From: CAYPTB01 sp964413535
GTDB lineage: Bacteria; Planctomycetota; UBA1135; GCA-002686595
Direction of reading: 5' to 3'
NCBI GenBank assembly: GCA_964413535.1
Contig: CAYPTB010000034.1
Span: 1-64,000 of the forward strand
DNA: 64,000 nt
Position 1 is the stretch's first letter; every line of letters starts with the position of its first letter. Position numbers and translations under genes: made by a program. Below the pieces are notes generated by a model that saw only the letters and a program-made list of their open reading frames with translations, was not told the origin of the DNA and made no database searches. Shown piece by piece: positions 51,251 through 60,599 of the stretch.

Positions 51251-53380
51251 TCATCCGGAACCGCGTTCTACCGTCCACTCGATCGGCTGACGTCGGTCGG
51301 GCTGGAACGTGCAGGCCGTTCCGGTGCGCACGCACGCGAGCAGGTGCTCGCCGAGGGGCTCGTGTTCGGCTGCGAGCTTCTTGAGCACGCCTCGGATCGC
51401 CTTGGTCACGCTCTGGCGCGCGCGCTCGGCGGCGCCGCTCTTGCGGTCGCGGCCTCCGAGGCCGACGGCGGCCGCTAGCTCGCGGCCGAGCGTGTCCATC
51501 TCCGTGCGCGCGGCTTCGATGCGGCGCGGGTCGGCGCAGGCGCGCGCGTCGGCGAGCTCCTCCTCGAGCTCGCGCAGGCGCGCCGCGTACTCCTGGCGCG
51601 CGCGGGCGTCGAGCCGCGGCCCTGTGTCGCCGCGGTCGCCGCGGTCGCCGATGACGCGGTCCGCGAGGGCGTGGTCCCCGATCGCGCGATCCGCGGTGGC
51701 GCGTTCCGACGCGGCGTCTGGTTCCGCGGCGAGCTCGATCGCCCAGACCGGGTCGCCCGGGTGCGCGAGCAGCTCGGCGAGGTACGCCACGCCGCGGCCG
51801 TGCTTCAAGCGCACGGTGCGGCCGCCGAAGGACACGGACCAGTAGTCGCCCTCGCGCGTCAACGATGCCTGGTCGTTCGCGGCCGGAGTCGCCGCCGCGA
51901 ACGCGATGGGGTCGGAGTGCGCCAGGCCGGCGAGCTGGCGCTCGCCATCGGGACCGTGCAAGGCTCCGATGCGGCCGAAGAGCTCGCGCGCCGCCTCGCG
52001 CGCGATGCCGGCCTGGTGGTGGTCGCCGGCCGCCGTGAGCGCCTCGCCGAGCAGGACGCAGGTCGTCGCGAGCTCGAACGGGGCGTCGATGCCGGTGAAG
52101 GCGCGTCGCGCGCGCGTCAGGTGGTCGATCGCCGACTCGGCGCGGCCCCTCGCGAGCTCGAGGCGTCCGCGCGCTTCGGCGCTGCGCGCGTGGTCCCATG
52201 CGGTGCAGTCGCCGGTCGCGAGCGAGGCCAAGGCGTCGGCGGCACTGCGGGCCGTGTCGAGATCCGCGTTCGCCAACGCGACCGTCGTGCGCGCGGCCAG
52301 CAGGTTCGCGCGGTCCTCGAGCAGGAAGGTCGGCGGGGGCACGCGGAAGACGCGCTCGATCGCGCGCAGCGCTTCCGCCCCGCGACCGGTGGCGAGCAGC
52401 AGGAGCGCCATGCCGGGTTGCGGATCCCAGCCGAGCTGCGCTGCGCGGCCGAATGCGCTCATGGCCGCGTCGGCGTCGCCGCGGCGGCGGCGCACCTCGC
52501 CGAGCTCCGCGTAGGCGAACATCTGCAGGGCAGGGAGCGAGCGCTCGAGCATCTCTGCCGCCAGCAGGCTCTCGCGTTCGGCCTCGTCGAGCCGCCCGCG
52601 GATGCGCAGCACCTCGGCGCGGTGCACGCGGCACATCCCGGGGAAGTACTGCACGCGCTCGCGCTCGACCCAGCGGTTCGACCACTCGACCCACTGTTGC
52701 GCGCGGTCCCACGCGCCGCGGCTGCGGTAGAGCCAGATCGCGTTGCAGAGCACGTCGCCGGCGGCGCAGATGCCGGCTTCGCCCGCGAGCACGATGGCCG
52801 TCGCACGGTCGGCCAGCGCCAGGTCCGCGCCGGCCGGATCGTGGGCGGCGGCGACGTGCGCGAGCTCGATCAGCGCGAGGGCCTCGAGCCCGCGGTCGCC
52901 CTGGCGTTGCGCGATCGCGAGCGCGGCGCGCGCACCCTCGCGTTGCGCGGCGGCGTCGCCGCGGGCGCCGCTCGCGTGCGCGCGGGACCACGCGAGCCAG
53001 CCGTGCTCGCGCCCCTCCGGCAGGCCCTCGAGCAGCTCGGCCGCGCGCGCGAGCCACGTGGAGGCGACGGCGTCACGGCCGTGGTCGAGGTTGGTCCGCA
53101 CGAGCGCGAGCGCCGTGCGCGCGGCCGCCTGCGCGTCGCGCTGGGCGGTGTAGGCCGCGTGCGCCCGCTCCAGCGGCTCGACGATGCCCCCGTCGTTCCC
53201 GGTCCAGCGCGCGGCGTCGGAGTAGAGCTCGAGCGCCGCCGCATCGAGCTCGCCGCGCGCGTCGGCTTCGCGCAGGAGCTCGTGGGCCCGCTCCCACTCG
53301 CGCTCGGCGCCGTGCGCGAGCGCCAGGTCGTGGGCGCGAGCCGCGCGCGGCTCGGCGTCGCTCTCGACCTCTCTCGGCAT
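51251..53380 (-). CDS. TPR protein with AfsR/LuxR-associated C-terminal domain
   Basis: 709 residues. Residues about 20-480 form many TPR-like helical repeats. The C-terminal 190 residues (REGDYWSVSFGGRTVRLKHGRGVAYLAELLAHPG, then LDARARQEYAARLRELEEEL and VGLGGRDRKSGAAERARQSV) match a domain found at the end of large ATPase-TPR regulators. Here the ATPase is absent. A linker repeats DRAIGDHALADRVIGDRGDRG. Cytoplasmic. Divergent from the TPR lipoprotein gene with 186 bp between. Possibly a signalling scaffold. Confidence 0.65.
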   Translation of the reverse strand: MPREVESDAEPRAARAHDLALAHGAEREWERAHELLREADARGELDAAALELYSDAARWTGNDGGIVEPLERAHAAYTAQRDAQAAARTALALVRTNLDHGRDAVASTWLARAAELLEGLPEGREHGWLAWSRAHASGARGDAAAQREGARAALAIAQRQGDRGLEALALIELAHVAAAHDPAGADLALADRATAIVLAGEAGICAAGDVLCNAIWLYRSRGAWDRAQQWVEWSNRWVERERVQYFPGMCRVHRAEVLRIRGRLDEAERESLLAAEMLERSLPALQMFAYAELGEVRRRRGDADAAMSAFGRAAQLGWDPQPGMALLLLATGRGAEALRAIERVFRVPPPTFLLEDRANLLAARTTVALANADLDTARSAADALASLATGDCTAWDHARSAEARGRLELARGRAESAIDHLTRARRAFTGIDAPFELATTCVLLGEALTAAGDHHQAGIAREAARELFGRIGALHGPDGERQLAGLAHSDPIAFAAATPAANDQASLTREGDYWSVSFGGRTVRLKHGRGVAYLAELLAHPGDPVWAIELAAEPDAASERATADRAIGDHALADRVIGDRGDRGDTGPRLDARARQEYAARLRELEEELADARACADPRRIEAARTEMDTLGRELAAAVGLGGRDRKSGAAERARQSVTKAIRGVLKKLAAEHEPLGEHLLACVRTGTACTFQPDRRQPIEWTVERGSG

Positions 53381-53566
53381 GGGCTGGAACGGGGTTTCCT
53401 TGGACCGCGGCTGGGGGCGGAGGAAGGCTCAGGAACGAGGATAGCGCCGTCCGTGACGACCGCCAGCGCGGCCCCGTCACACCGTGACGCCGGATTTCAC
53501 GCCGGAGCGAGCACAGGACGCTCCCGGCCTGCACGGAACACCTCGACCCCCGACCCCGATCCGACC

Positions 53567-55246
53567 ATGCAACGAATCCTCCCGACCTGCGCTCTCCTCC
53601 TGGCCGCGCTCGCAGGCTGCCAGGCTCCCGCCTCCAACGTCGCCGCGCCCACCTCCGGCGCGCGCCTGCGCCCGGGCTTCGAGGCCTACCACCGTCCGGT
53701 CAGCACGCGCTCGAGCGAAGCCCAGGCGTTCGTCGACCAGGGCATGCAGTGGCTCTTCGGCTTCAACGACGACGAGGCGATTCGCTGCTTCCAGCGCGCC
53801 GCGGAGCTCGACCCGACGTGCGCGTTCGCGTGGTGGGGCATCGCCTACGCGAACGGAATCAACGTCAACGACCCGGTGCTCTCCGAACGCGAGGCGCAGG
53901 ACGCGTGGCACGCGGTGGGGGAAGCGCAGGGGCGCGTGGACGCCGCGTCGGAAGTCGAGCGCGCGTTGATCGACGCGATCGCGCAGCGCTACACGTCGCC
54001 GGCGCCGCCCGCCGACCTGAAGCCGCTCGAGAAGGCGTACGCCGCGGCGATGGAGCGCGTGTGGCGCGAGCACCCGGACGACCCGGACGTCGGCGCGCTC
54101 TACGCGGAGTCGCTGATGAACCTCCAGCCGTGGGACTACTGGACGCGCGCGGGCGAGCCGAAGGGTCGCGCCACCGAGATCGTCTCGGTGCTCGAGCGCG
54201 TGCTCGAGCTGCGCCCGGATCACCCTGGCGCGCTGCACTACTACATCCACGCCGTCGAAGCGTCGCAGCACCCCGAGCTCGCCGAAGGGGCCGCCGACCG
54301 GTTGGTCCGGCTGGTCCCGGGCTCGGGCCACCTGACGCACATGCCGTCGCACATCTACGTGCGCGTCGGCCGCTACGCCGACGCGGCCGACGCCAACGAG
54401 CTCGCGATCGCGGCCGACCAGAGCTATCTCGCCGACGCCGCGGAGCAGGACTACTACGGGCTCTACATCGCCCACAACCTGCACTTCCTGGCCTTCGCCT
54501 CGATGATGGAAGGACGCTTCGAGGCGGCGATCGAGGCCGCGCGCGCGATGGAGACCGACGTGCCGGCGACCTTCATGGAGCGCTACCCGATGATCGCCGA
54601 CGGCTGGAGCGCGGCGGCGCCGCACGTGCTCGTGCGCTTCGGCAAGTGGGAGGAGATCTTCGAGCTCCCCGAGTACCCGGAGTCGCGGCCGATCAGCCGC
54701 GCGATGCGCCGCTACGCGCGCAGCATCGCCAACTCGGCGCTCGGCCGCGTGGACGAGGCGCGCGCGGAGATCGACGCATTCGAGCGCGAAGCGGCGCGCA
54801 CGCCGATCGACTGGACGATCGGCTTCAATCCCGCGCACGCGGTGTATCCGCTCGCGCGCAGGATGATGGCGGGCGAGCTCGCGTTCCGCAGGGGCGACCA
54901 CGAGCGCGCCTTCGCGGAGCTTCGCGCCGGCGTCGCGATCGAGGACGAGCTCCTCTACGACGAGCCGCCGAGCTGGCTGCAGCCGACGCGCCACGCGCTG
55001 GGCGCGCTCTTGATGGCGGCCGGACGCTACGCCGAGGCCGAGGAGGTCTACGAGCAGGATCTCACGCGCAATCCGCGCAACGGCTGGGCGCTGCTCGGCC
55101 TCGAGAACGCGAGGCGACGCCTGGGCGACACCGAAGGGCTCGACGATCTCGCGCGTGCCCGCGCGCGTTCTTGGGCCCGCGCCGACCTGTCCCCGACGTC
55201 GTCGTGCTACTGCGAGCCGGGCGCCGCCGACCTGGCGTCGCGCTAG
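53567..55246 (+). CDS. TPR lipoprotein
   Basis: 559 residues from the ATG at 53567, where the signal peptide starts and ends in a perfect lipobox LAGC (Cys18). The frame upstream is a shadow. TPR-like repeats run through most of the length (QGMQWLFGFNDDEAIRCFQRAAELDPTCAFAWWGIAYANG, SHIYVRVGRYADAADANELAI and AAGRYAEAEEVYEQDLTRNPRNGWAL); each shown is only part of a longer repeat. The middle part resembles uncharacterised bacterial TPR proteins of 550-600 residues. Anchored to a membrane; partners unknown. Confidence 0.75.
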   Translation: MQRILPTCALLLAALAGCQAPASNVAAPTSGARLRPGFEAYHRPVSTRSSEAQAFVDQGMQWLFGFNDDEAIRCFQRAAELDPTCAFAWWGIAYANGINVNDPVLSEREAQDAWHAVGEAQGRVDAASEVERALIDAIAQRYTSPAPPADLKPLEKAYAAAMERVWREHPDDPDVGALYAESLMNLQPWDYWTRAGEPKGRATEIVSVLERVLELRPDHPGALHYYIHAVEASQHPELAEGAADRLVRLVPGSGHLTHMPSHIYVRVGRYADAADANELAIAADQSYLADAAEQDYYGLYIAHNLHFLAFASMMEGRFEAAIEAARAMETDVPATFMERYPMIADGWSAAAPHVLVRFGKWEEIFELPEYPESRPISRAMRRYARSIANSALGRVDEARAEIDAFEREAARTPIDWTIGFNPAHAVYPLARRMMAGELAFRRGDHERAFAELRAGVAIEDELLYDEPPSWLQPTRHALGALLMAAGRYAEAEEVYEQDLTRNPRNGWALLGLENARRRLGDTEGLDDLARARARSWARADLSPTSSCYCEPGAADLASR

Positions 55247-55370
55247 TCGCCCTGGCCGGAAGGACTTGGAGTTCGGGCGTTGCGCATCCGACCGCGGCTG
55301 CGGATAGTACGGCCGTCGTTGGGCTCGGAGACGAGCCGGATGACCCCAACCCCATCGACAGGAGCCCACC

Positions 55371-56117
55371 GTGCATCGCCTAGCCCTCGCCTGCTGTCTT
55401 GCGCTCGCTGCGTGCGCCTCCACATCGGAGACGGCCTCGAGCGACACCCTCACCGCCAACGTCGGCCAATACTCGCCGCCGCCGTCGGGCGTCACGCGCC
55501 CGCGCCTCGGCATCCCCGCGTTCTCCGTGACCGGGAACAACGCCAAGGCCGAGATGAACGAAGTCGCGGCCGACCAGATGAGCACGCTGCTCGTCCGCTC
55601 GCAGCGCTTCGACGTCATCGAGCGCGCTCAGCTCGACAAGATCCTGGCCGAGCAGAACCTCGCGGGCGTCGTCAAGCCCGGTGAGGTCCCGCCCTCGGGC
55701 GAGGTGCGCGGCGTCGACTACCTCCTGATCGGCAAGGTCTCCAACCTGCGCGTGAAGACCGAGAAGACCTCGCGCGGGTTCGGCCTGGCGAAGGTCGGCG
55801 GCCTGATCGGTGTCGGGGCCGGCGACTACGAGAAGGAAGACGTCACGGTCACGACCGAGTGCGGCGTGGACCTGCGCTTCGTGAACCCGACCACCGGTCA
55901 GGTCATCATCGCCGACTTCAGCGAGTTCAAGCGCCAGGACAAGGCCTCGGCGATTGGCGTGGAAGTGTTCGGCTTCGATGCCGATGCCGGCGCCGAGATC
56001 AGGATCAGCGACGACGACTACGGCAAGATCCTGCGCCTCGCGCTGGACGACGCGGTCAAGAAGATGCTGCCCGACGTCGACCAGTTCCTCCTGCAGCAAA
56101 GCCGCGGCGGCGCGTGA
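55371..56117 (+). CDS. CsgG-like lipoprotein
   Basis: 248 residues from a GTG with AGGAG 6 nt before it. Lipobox LAAC (Cys15). Sequence features of the CsgG/HfaB family: RPRLGIPAFSVTG, LLVRSQRFDVIERAQLDKILAEQN, GVDYLLIGKVSNL and a C-terminal helix LALDDAVKKMLPDVDQFLLQ. CsgG proteins form outer-membrane secretion pores; shorter relatives serve as periplasmic assembly factors. No curli subunit gene nearby. A hairpin follows 13 bp after the stop. Confidence 0.78.
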   Translation: MHRLALACCLALAACASTSETASSDTLTANVGQYSPPPSGVTRPRLGIPAFSVTGNNAKAEMNEVAADQMSTLLVRSQRFDVIERAQLDKILAEQNLAGVVKPGEVPPSGEVRGVDYLLIGKVSNLRVKTEKTSRGFGLAKVGGLIGVGAGDYEKEDVTVTTECGVDLRFVNPTTGQVIIADFSEFKRQDKASAIGVEVFGFDADAGAEIRISDDDYGKILRLALDDAVKKMLPDVDQFLLQQSRGGA

Positions 56118-56130
56118 CGGTTGCGCGCCA

Positions 56131-56158
56131 ACGGAGCTCCCGTCCCCGGGGGCTCCGT
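56131..56158 (+). terminator. Hairpin after CsgG-like gene
   Basis: ACGGAGC (56131-56137) pairs with GCTCCGT (56152-56158), with further G/C pairing inside the loop. It starts 14 nt after the stop and lies between convergent genes. Confidence 0.5.
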
Positions 56159-56268
56159 GACGCGTCGTCGGGGCGGAGTCCGGGCGATCCTGCCATCGGA
56201 GTCGGGGCCTGCGGAGCGGGGGGGCGAGAGGCGGGACTCGGTCGCGCTCGTCCAGCTCCGTCCGCTGG

Positions 56269-57708
56269 CTACTCGGCGGGCGCTACGGAGTTGAGGATCC
56301 ACGTCGCCTCGTGGCGCAGCTCGTTCAACGCGCTCGCGGCTTCGGGGGCGAGCGGTGCGTCGAGCAGGTTCAGCGTCTCGAAGGGGTCCTCGAGGAGGTC
56401 GAAGAGGAACTCGCCGGTGGGGAGCGGTGGGTCGAACTGGCCGACGTTGTAGATGAGCTTGAAGCGCTCGGCGCGGATCGAACGCCTTGAGGAGGTCGGC
56501 GTGCCGAAGCCGTTCGGGACGAAGACCTCGGCCCAGTTGTAGACCCGCGAGATCACCGCGCCGGAACCGCGCAGGTAGGGCATCAGGCTCACGGAATCGC
56601 GGGCCGTGGGGACGGGGGCGACGTGCGTCACGATCGACTCGGGGAACGTGGCCGTCGGCGGCGGCGACTGGCCGGGAGCGTTGCTTCCTTCGCCCCGTCG
56701 CGGTTTCTCCAGCTTCGCGAGGTCGACGACGGTCGCGAAGATGTCGGTGACGCTCACGAGCTCGTGGCACTGGCGCCCGGGCTTCCCGACGCCGAGTCCG
56801 GCCGCGAGGAAGGGCACGCGCACGCCGCCTTCGTACGCCGTGCCCTTGCAGTGCGTGGAGGCGAACGGCGGCACGATCACGTCGTCGGGTGTGCCGTTGT
56901 CGCCGAAGAAGATCACGGTCGTCTGGGCGAGATCGTTTCCGAGGCCGGTGAGGAGCCGCCCGATCTCGGTGTCCATCGCCTCGATCATCGCGCGGTAGTA
57001 GGGCCGCTTGTCGGTCTGCGGCGAACCCGCGCCCGAGAGATCGACGGTGTGCAGGTGCGCCGGCGGAGCGTGGAAGGGCGCGTGGGGCGCGTTGAAGGCG
57101 ACGAACGCGAGCCAGGGCGTCCGCTGCTCGCCGATCCACGAGAGCGCGTCGTCCACGATGTCGCTCGTGATGTAGCCGTTCGCGGTGAAGACGGCTCCGT
57201 CCACGACCTTCTGCCAGGTGAAGTACGCCGTCGGCTGGATGCCCAGATTCGCCATGACGCCCGCGAAGTGCGAGTAGCCGGCGAGGTTGGGGCCGGCGGG
57301 GCCGCCGACCGTGTCGTTCGACAGGTGCCACTTCCCGAAGAAGGCGTGGGAGTGGCCGAGGCCGAGCGCGTCGAGCGCCTCGGGGACGATCAGGTTGTCG
57401 AGCGCGAGCGCCTGGCCGCCGCTCTGCGCGGTGGCGCCGAGCCCGGTCCGGAACGGATGGAGGCCCGTCTGAATCGCCGCGCGACTCGGCGTGCACAGGG
57501 GATGCCCCCACGCGTTGGTGAAGAGCACGCCGCCGGCCGCGAGCGAATCGATGACGGGCGTGTTCGGGAGGTCCGACCCGAGGCCGTACGCTCCGACGTT
57601 GTCCACGCCCAGGTCGTCCGCGATGATGATCAGAATGTTGCCCTGCGCCGACGCCGCGGCGGCGAGCGTGGCTGCGAGCAAGGTTGCGAGGACGATGTTC
57701 GACCTCAT
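56269..57708 (-). CDS. Exported type I sulfatase
   Basis: 479 residues from the ATG at 57708, with AGGAG in front of it and a signal peptide (MRSNIVLATLLAATLAAAASAQ). Metal site ILIIIADDLGVDN, formylglycine motif CTPSRA (Cys72), FFGKWHLS and the second metal site FFGDNGTPDD are all present, so it is probably active after maturation. Substrates are often sulfated glycans. Divergent from pepN with 153 bp between starts. The frame open upstream to 59871 is a shadow of pepN. Confidence 0.92.
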   Translation of the reverse strand: MRSNIVLATLLAATLAAAASAQGNILIIIADDLGVDNVGAYGLGSDLPNTPVIDSLAAGGVLFTNAWGHPLCTPSRAAIQTGLHPFRTGLGATAQSGGQALALDNLIVPEALDALGLGHSHAFFGKWHLSNDTVGGPAGPNLAGYSHFAGVMANLGIQPTAYFTWQKVVDGAVFTANGYITSDIVDDALSWIGEQRTPWLAFVAFNAPHAPFHAPPAHLHTVDLSGAGSPQTDKRPYYRAMIEAMDTEIGRLLTGLGNDLAQTTVIFFGDNGTPDDVIVPPFASTHCKGTAYEGGVRVPFLAAGLGVGKPGRQCHELVSVTDIFATVVDLAKLEKPRRGEGSNAPGQSPPPTATFPESIVTHVAPVPTARDSVSLMPYLRGSGAVISRVYNWAEVFVPNGFGTPTSSRRSIRAERFKLIYNVGQFDPPLPTGEFLFDLLEDPFETLNLLDAPLAPEAASALNELRHEATWILNSVAPAE

Positions 57709-57861
57709 GTTTCTCCTGCCAGGACCGGCCGCGGGTCTCCGCTCGGTCGTCGGTCCGGGCTCCGCCTCCAAGCGCATGATACGCGACGGCGAGATCGACT
57801 GGGGGCGCGCCTCGCCGGTCGCGTTCCCGTCCCGCTGCCCGAGCCCCAGGTGAAGCCCCTC

Positions 57862-60594
57862 ATGACGACCCAAGTCGCCGAGCTCGAACCCGTTCTGCGC
57901 CGGGACTACCGGCCGCCCGCCCACTGGATCGACGAGGTCCAGCTTGCCTTCGACCTCTGCCCGGACGCGACGCGGGTGCGCGCGCGGCTCTCGGTGCGGC
58001 GCAACCCGGCCGAGAACGACGGATCGGCGCCGCTCGAGCTCCTGGGCGAGGAGCTCGAGACCCTCGCGGTGCGAGTCGACGGACGCGAGCTCTCCGCCGA
58101 GGAGTACGAGCTCTCGGAGGAACGCCTCTCGATCGCGAGCGTGCCCGAGCGGTTCGTGCTCGAGACCGAGGTCGTGATCCGTCCGGGGCGGAACAAGGCG
58201 CTCTCGGGGCTCTACCTGTCGAGCGGGAACTTCTGCACGCAGTGCGAGGCCGAGGGCTTCCGGCGCATCACCTGGTTCCTCGACCGCCCCGACGTGATGG
58301 CGCGTTACGCGGTCGAGATCACGGGCGACGTCGAGCACACGCCCGTGATGCTCTCGAACGGCAATCGCGTCGAGGACGTGGACCTGGGCGGCGGCAGGCG
58401 CCGCGTGCGCTGGGAGGATCCGTTCCGGAAGCCCTCGTACCTGTTCGCGCTCGTCGCCGGGAAGCTCGCCTGTCACGCAGGGCACTTCACGACGCGCTCG
58501 GGGCGCGAGGTGCGGCTCGAGATCTGGGTCGAGCCGCGCGAGATCGACAAGTGCGAGCACGCGCTCTGCTCGCTCGAGAAGGCCATGGCGTGGGACGAGG
58601 AGCGCTTCGGGCTCGAGTACGACCTCGACCTGTACATGATCGTCGCCGTGGGCGACTTCAACATGGGAGCGATGGAGAACAAGGGGTTGAACGTCTTCAA
58701 CTCCGCCTACGTGCTCGCCAAGCCCGAGACGGCGACCGACGACGACTACGAGGCCATCGAGGGCGTCATCGGCCACGAGTACTTCCACAACTGGACCGGC
58801 AACCGCGTCACGCTGCGCGACTGGTTCCAGCTCACGCTCAAGGAGGGGCTGACCGTCTTCCGCGACGAGGAGTTCACCTCGGACACGACCTCGCGCGCCG
58901 TCAAGCGCATCCAGGACGTGCAGAGCCTGCGCACCGTGCAGTTCGCGGAGGACGCGGGTCCGACGGCGCATCCCGTGCGCCCGGAGTCCTACGTGCGCAT
59001 GGACAACTTCTACACGAGCACCGTGTACCGCAAGGGCGCCGAGGTCGTGCGCATGGTCCAGACGCTGCTCGGTCGCGCGGGCTTCCGGCGCGGGATGGAC
59101 CTGTACGTCGAGCGCCACGACGGTCAGGCGGTGACCTGCGACGACTTCCTGGCGGCCATGGCGGACGCGAACGGAGTCGACCTCTCGCAGTTCGCGCGCT
59201 GGTACGCGCAAGCGGGCACGCCCACCGTGCGCGCGCGCGGACGCTGGGACGCGGCGGAGCGCACCTACGCCCTGACCCTGTCGCAGTCCGTGCCCGAGAA
59301 GCAGCGCGTCGAGCCCTGGCGACCGCTGCACGTCCCGGTGGCGGTCGGGCTCGTCGGTCCGAACGGCCGCGACCTGCCGCTCGAGCTCGAGGGAGAACCG
59401 GCTCGCGCGGAACTCGGCTCGAGCGCTCCCACGACGCGCGTGCTCGAGCTCTGCGCAGTCGAACAGACCTTCGTCTTCACCGGCGTGACGGCGCAGCCGG
59501 TGCCGTCGATCCTGCGCGACCTCTCGGCGCCCGTGCGGCTCGAGGTCGAGCGCGCGCCGGGCGAGCTCGCCTTCCTCGCCGCGTGCGATGCGGATCCGTT
59601 CAACCGCTGGGAGGCGCTCCAGGAGCTCGCGCGCGGCGTGCTGCTCGATCTCGCGCGACGCGCGGCAACGGCCCTGCCGCTCGAGCTCGACCCGGGTCTC
59701 GCGCGCGCGTTCGGGAAGGTGCTCGACGACCGCTCGCTCGATGGCTCGCTCGCAGCGCTCGCGCTGGCGCTGCCGCCCGAGAAGGAGCTCGCGCAGCACG
59801 TCGAGGTCGTCGATCCCGACGCGCTCTTCGCCGCGCGGCGCTTCGCCGTCCGGGCGCTCGCCGAGAGCCATGCCGAGCTCCTGCGTCGGACTTATGACGC
59901 GGCCCGGGCAGACGCGGCCCGGGCGAACGCGCGGCGGGGGGAGCTCGACCGCTCCTCCGCGAGCGGGAAGAGCGCGAGCGGCGCGGGCGACGCTCGCTCG
60001 ATCGCCGCGCGGCGGCTCGCGAACGCGGCGCTCGCCTACCTCGCGGCGCTCGAGACCGAGGAAACCACCGCGCTCGTCGCGCGTCAGTTCGACGGGGCGG
60101 ACAACATGACGGACTCCTACGCCGCGCTCTCGATCCTCTCACGGCTCGACCACAAGGAGAGCGAGCGCGCCCTGGCGGCGTTCTACACGCGTTGGAAGGG
60201 CGATGCCCTGGTGATCGACAAGTGGTTCGCGGTCCAGGCGCGCTCGACCCGCGCGGGCACGCTCGAGCGCGTGCTCGAGCTCGCGCGCCATCCGGACTTC
60301 ACGCTCGAGAACCCCAATCGCGTGCGCGCGCTCGTGGGAGTCTTCTGCGCGTGGAACCAGGTCCACTTCCACCGCGCCGACGGCGCCGGCTACCGCTTTC
60401 TCGGCGACCAGGTGATCGCGCTCGACGCACTGAACCCGCAGGTCGCGGCGCGCATGGTTTCGGCCCTCAACCCCTGGCGCCGCTTCGACGCGGGCCGAGG
60501 GGCCCTGATGCAAGCGGAGCTCGCGCGCATCCTCGCGCAGCCCACGCTGTCCAAGGACGTCGGGGAGATCGCGGGCAAGGCGCTCGCGGGCTGA
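57862..60594 (+). CDS. pepN: Aminopeptidase N (M1)
   Basis: 910 residues. ATG at 57862 has AGGTGA 7 nt upstream; a GTG four codons earlier is possible. Conserved M1 parts: GAMENKG (exopeptidase loop), HEYFHNW and the distal Glu in LKEGLTVFRDEEF, then ARWYAQAGTPTV and a long C-terminal helical domain, as in E. coli-type PepN. A linker rich in Ala, Arg and Ser lies at about residues 680-715. No signal peptide, so cytoplasmic. First gene of a plus-strand run. Confidence 0.93.
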   Translation: MTTQVAELEPVLRRDYRPPAHWIDEVQLAFDLCPDATRVRARLSVRRNPAENDGSAPLELLGEELETLAVRVDGRELSAEEYELSEERLSIASVPERFVLETEVVIRPGRNKALSGLYLSSGNFCTQCEAEGFRRITWFLDRPDVMARYAVEITGDVEHTPVMLSNGNRVEDVDLGGGRRRVRWEDPFRKPSYLFALVAGKLACHAGHFTTRSGREVRLEIWVEPREIDKCEHALCSLEKAMAWDEERFGLEYDLDLYMIVAVGDFNMGAMENKGLNVFNSAYVLAKPETATDDDYEAIEGVIGHEYFHNWTGNRVTLRDWFQLTLKEGLTVFRDEEFTSDTTSRAVKRIQDVQSLRTVQFAEDAGPTAHPVRPESYVRMDNFYTSTVYRKGAEVVRMVQTLLGRAGFRRGMDLYVERHDGQAVTCDDFLAAMADANGVDLSQFARWYAQAGTPTVRARGRWDAAERTYALTLSQSVPEKQRVEPWRPLHVPVAVGLVGPNGRDLPLELEGEPARAELGSSAPTTRVLELCAVEQTFVFTGVTAQPVPSILRDLSAPVRLEVERAPGELAFLAACDADPFNRWEALQELARGVLLDLARRAATALPLELDPGLARAFGKVLDDRSLDGSLAALALALPPEKELAQHVEVVDPDALFAARRFAVRALAESHAELLRRTYDAARADAARANARRGELDRSSASGKSASGAGDARSIAARRLANAALAYLAALETEETTALVARQFDGADNMTDSYAALSILSRLDHKESERALAAFYTRWKGDALVIDKWFAVQARSTRAGTLERVLELARHPDFTLENPNRVRALVGVFCAWNQVHFHRADGAGYRFLGDQVIALDALNPQVAARMVSALNPWRRFDAGRGALMQAELARILAQPTLSKDVGEIAGKALAG

Positions 60595-60599
60595 AGCAC

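Noticed and set aside
51600..51700. Short repeated motifs (GCGGTCGCC and similar) resembling a CRISPR-like array
   Set aside because: Repeats are in frame with the TPR-protein linker, unequal in length and lack regular spacers.
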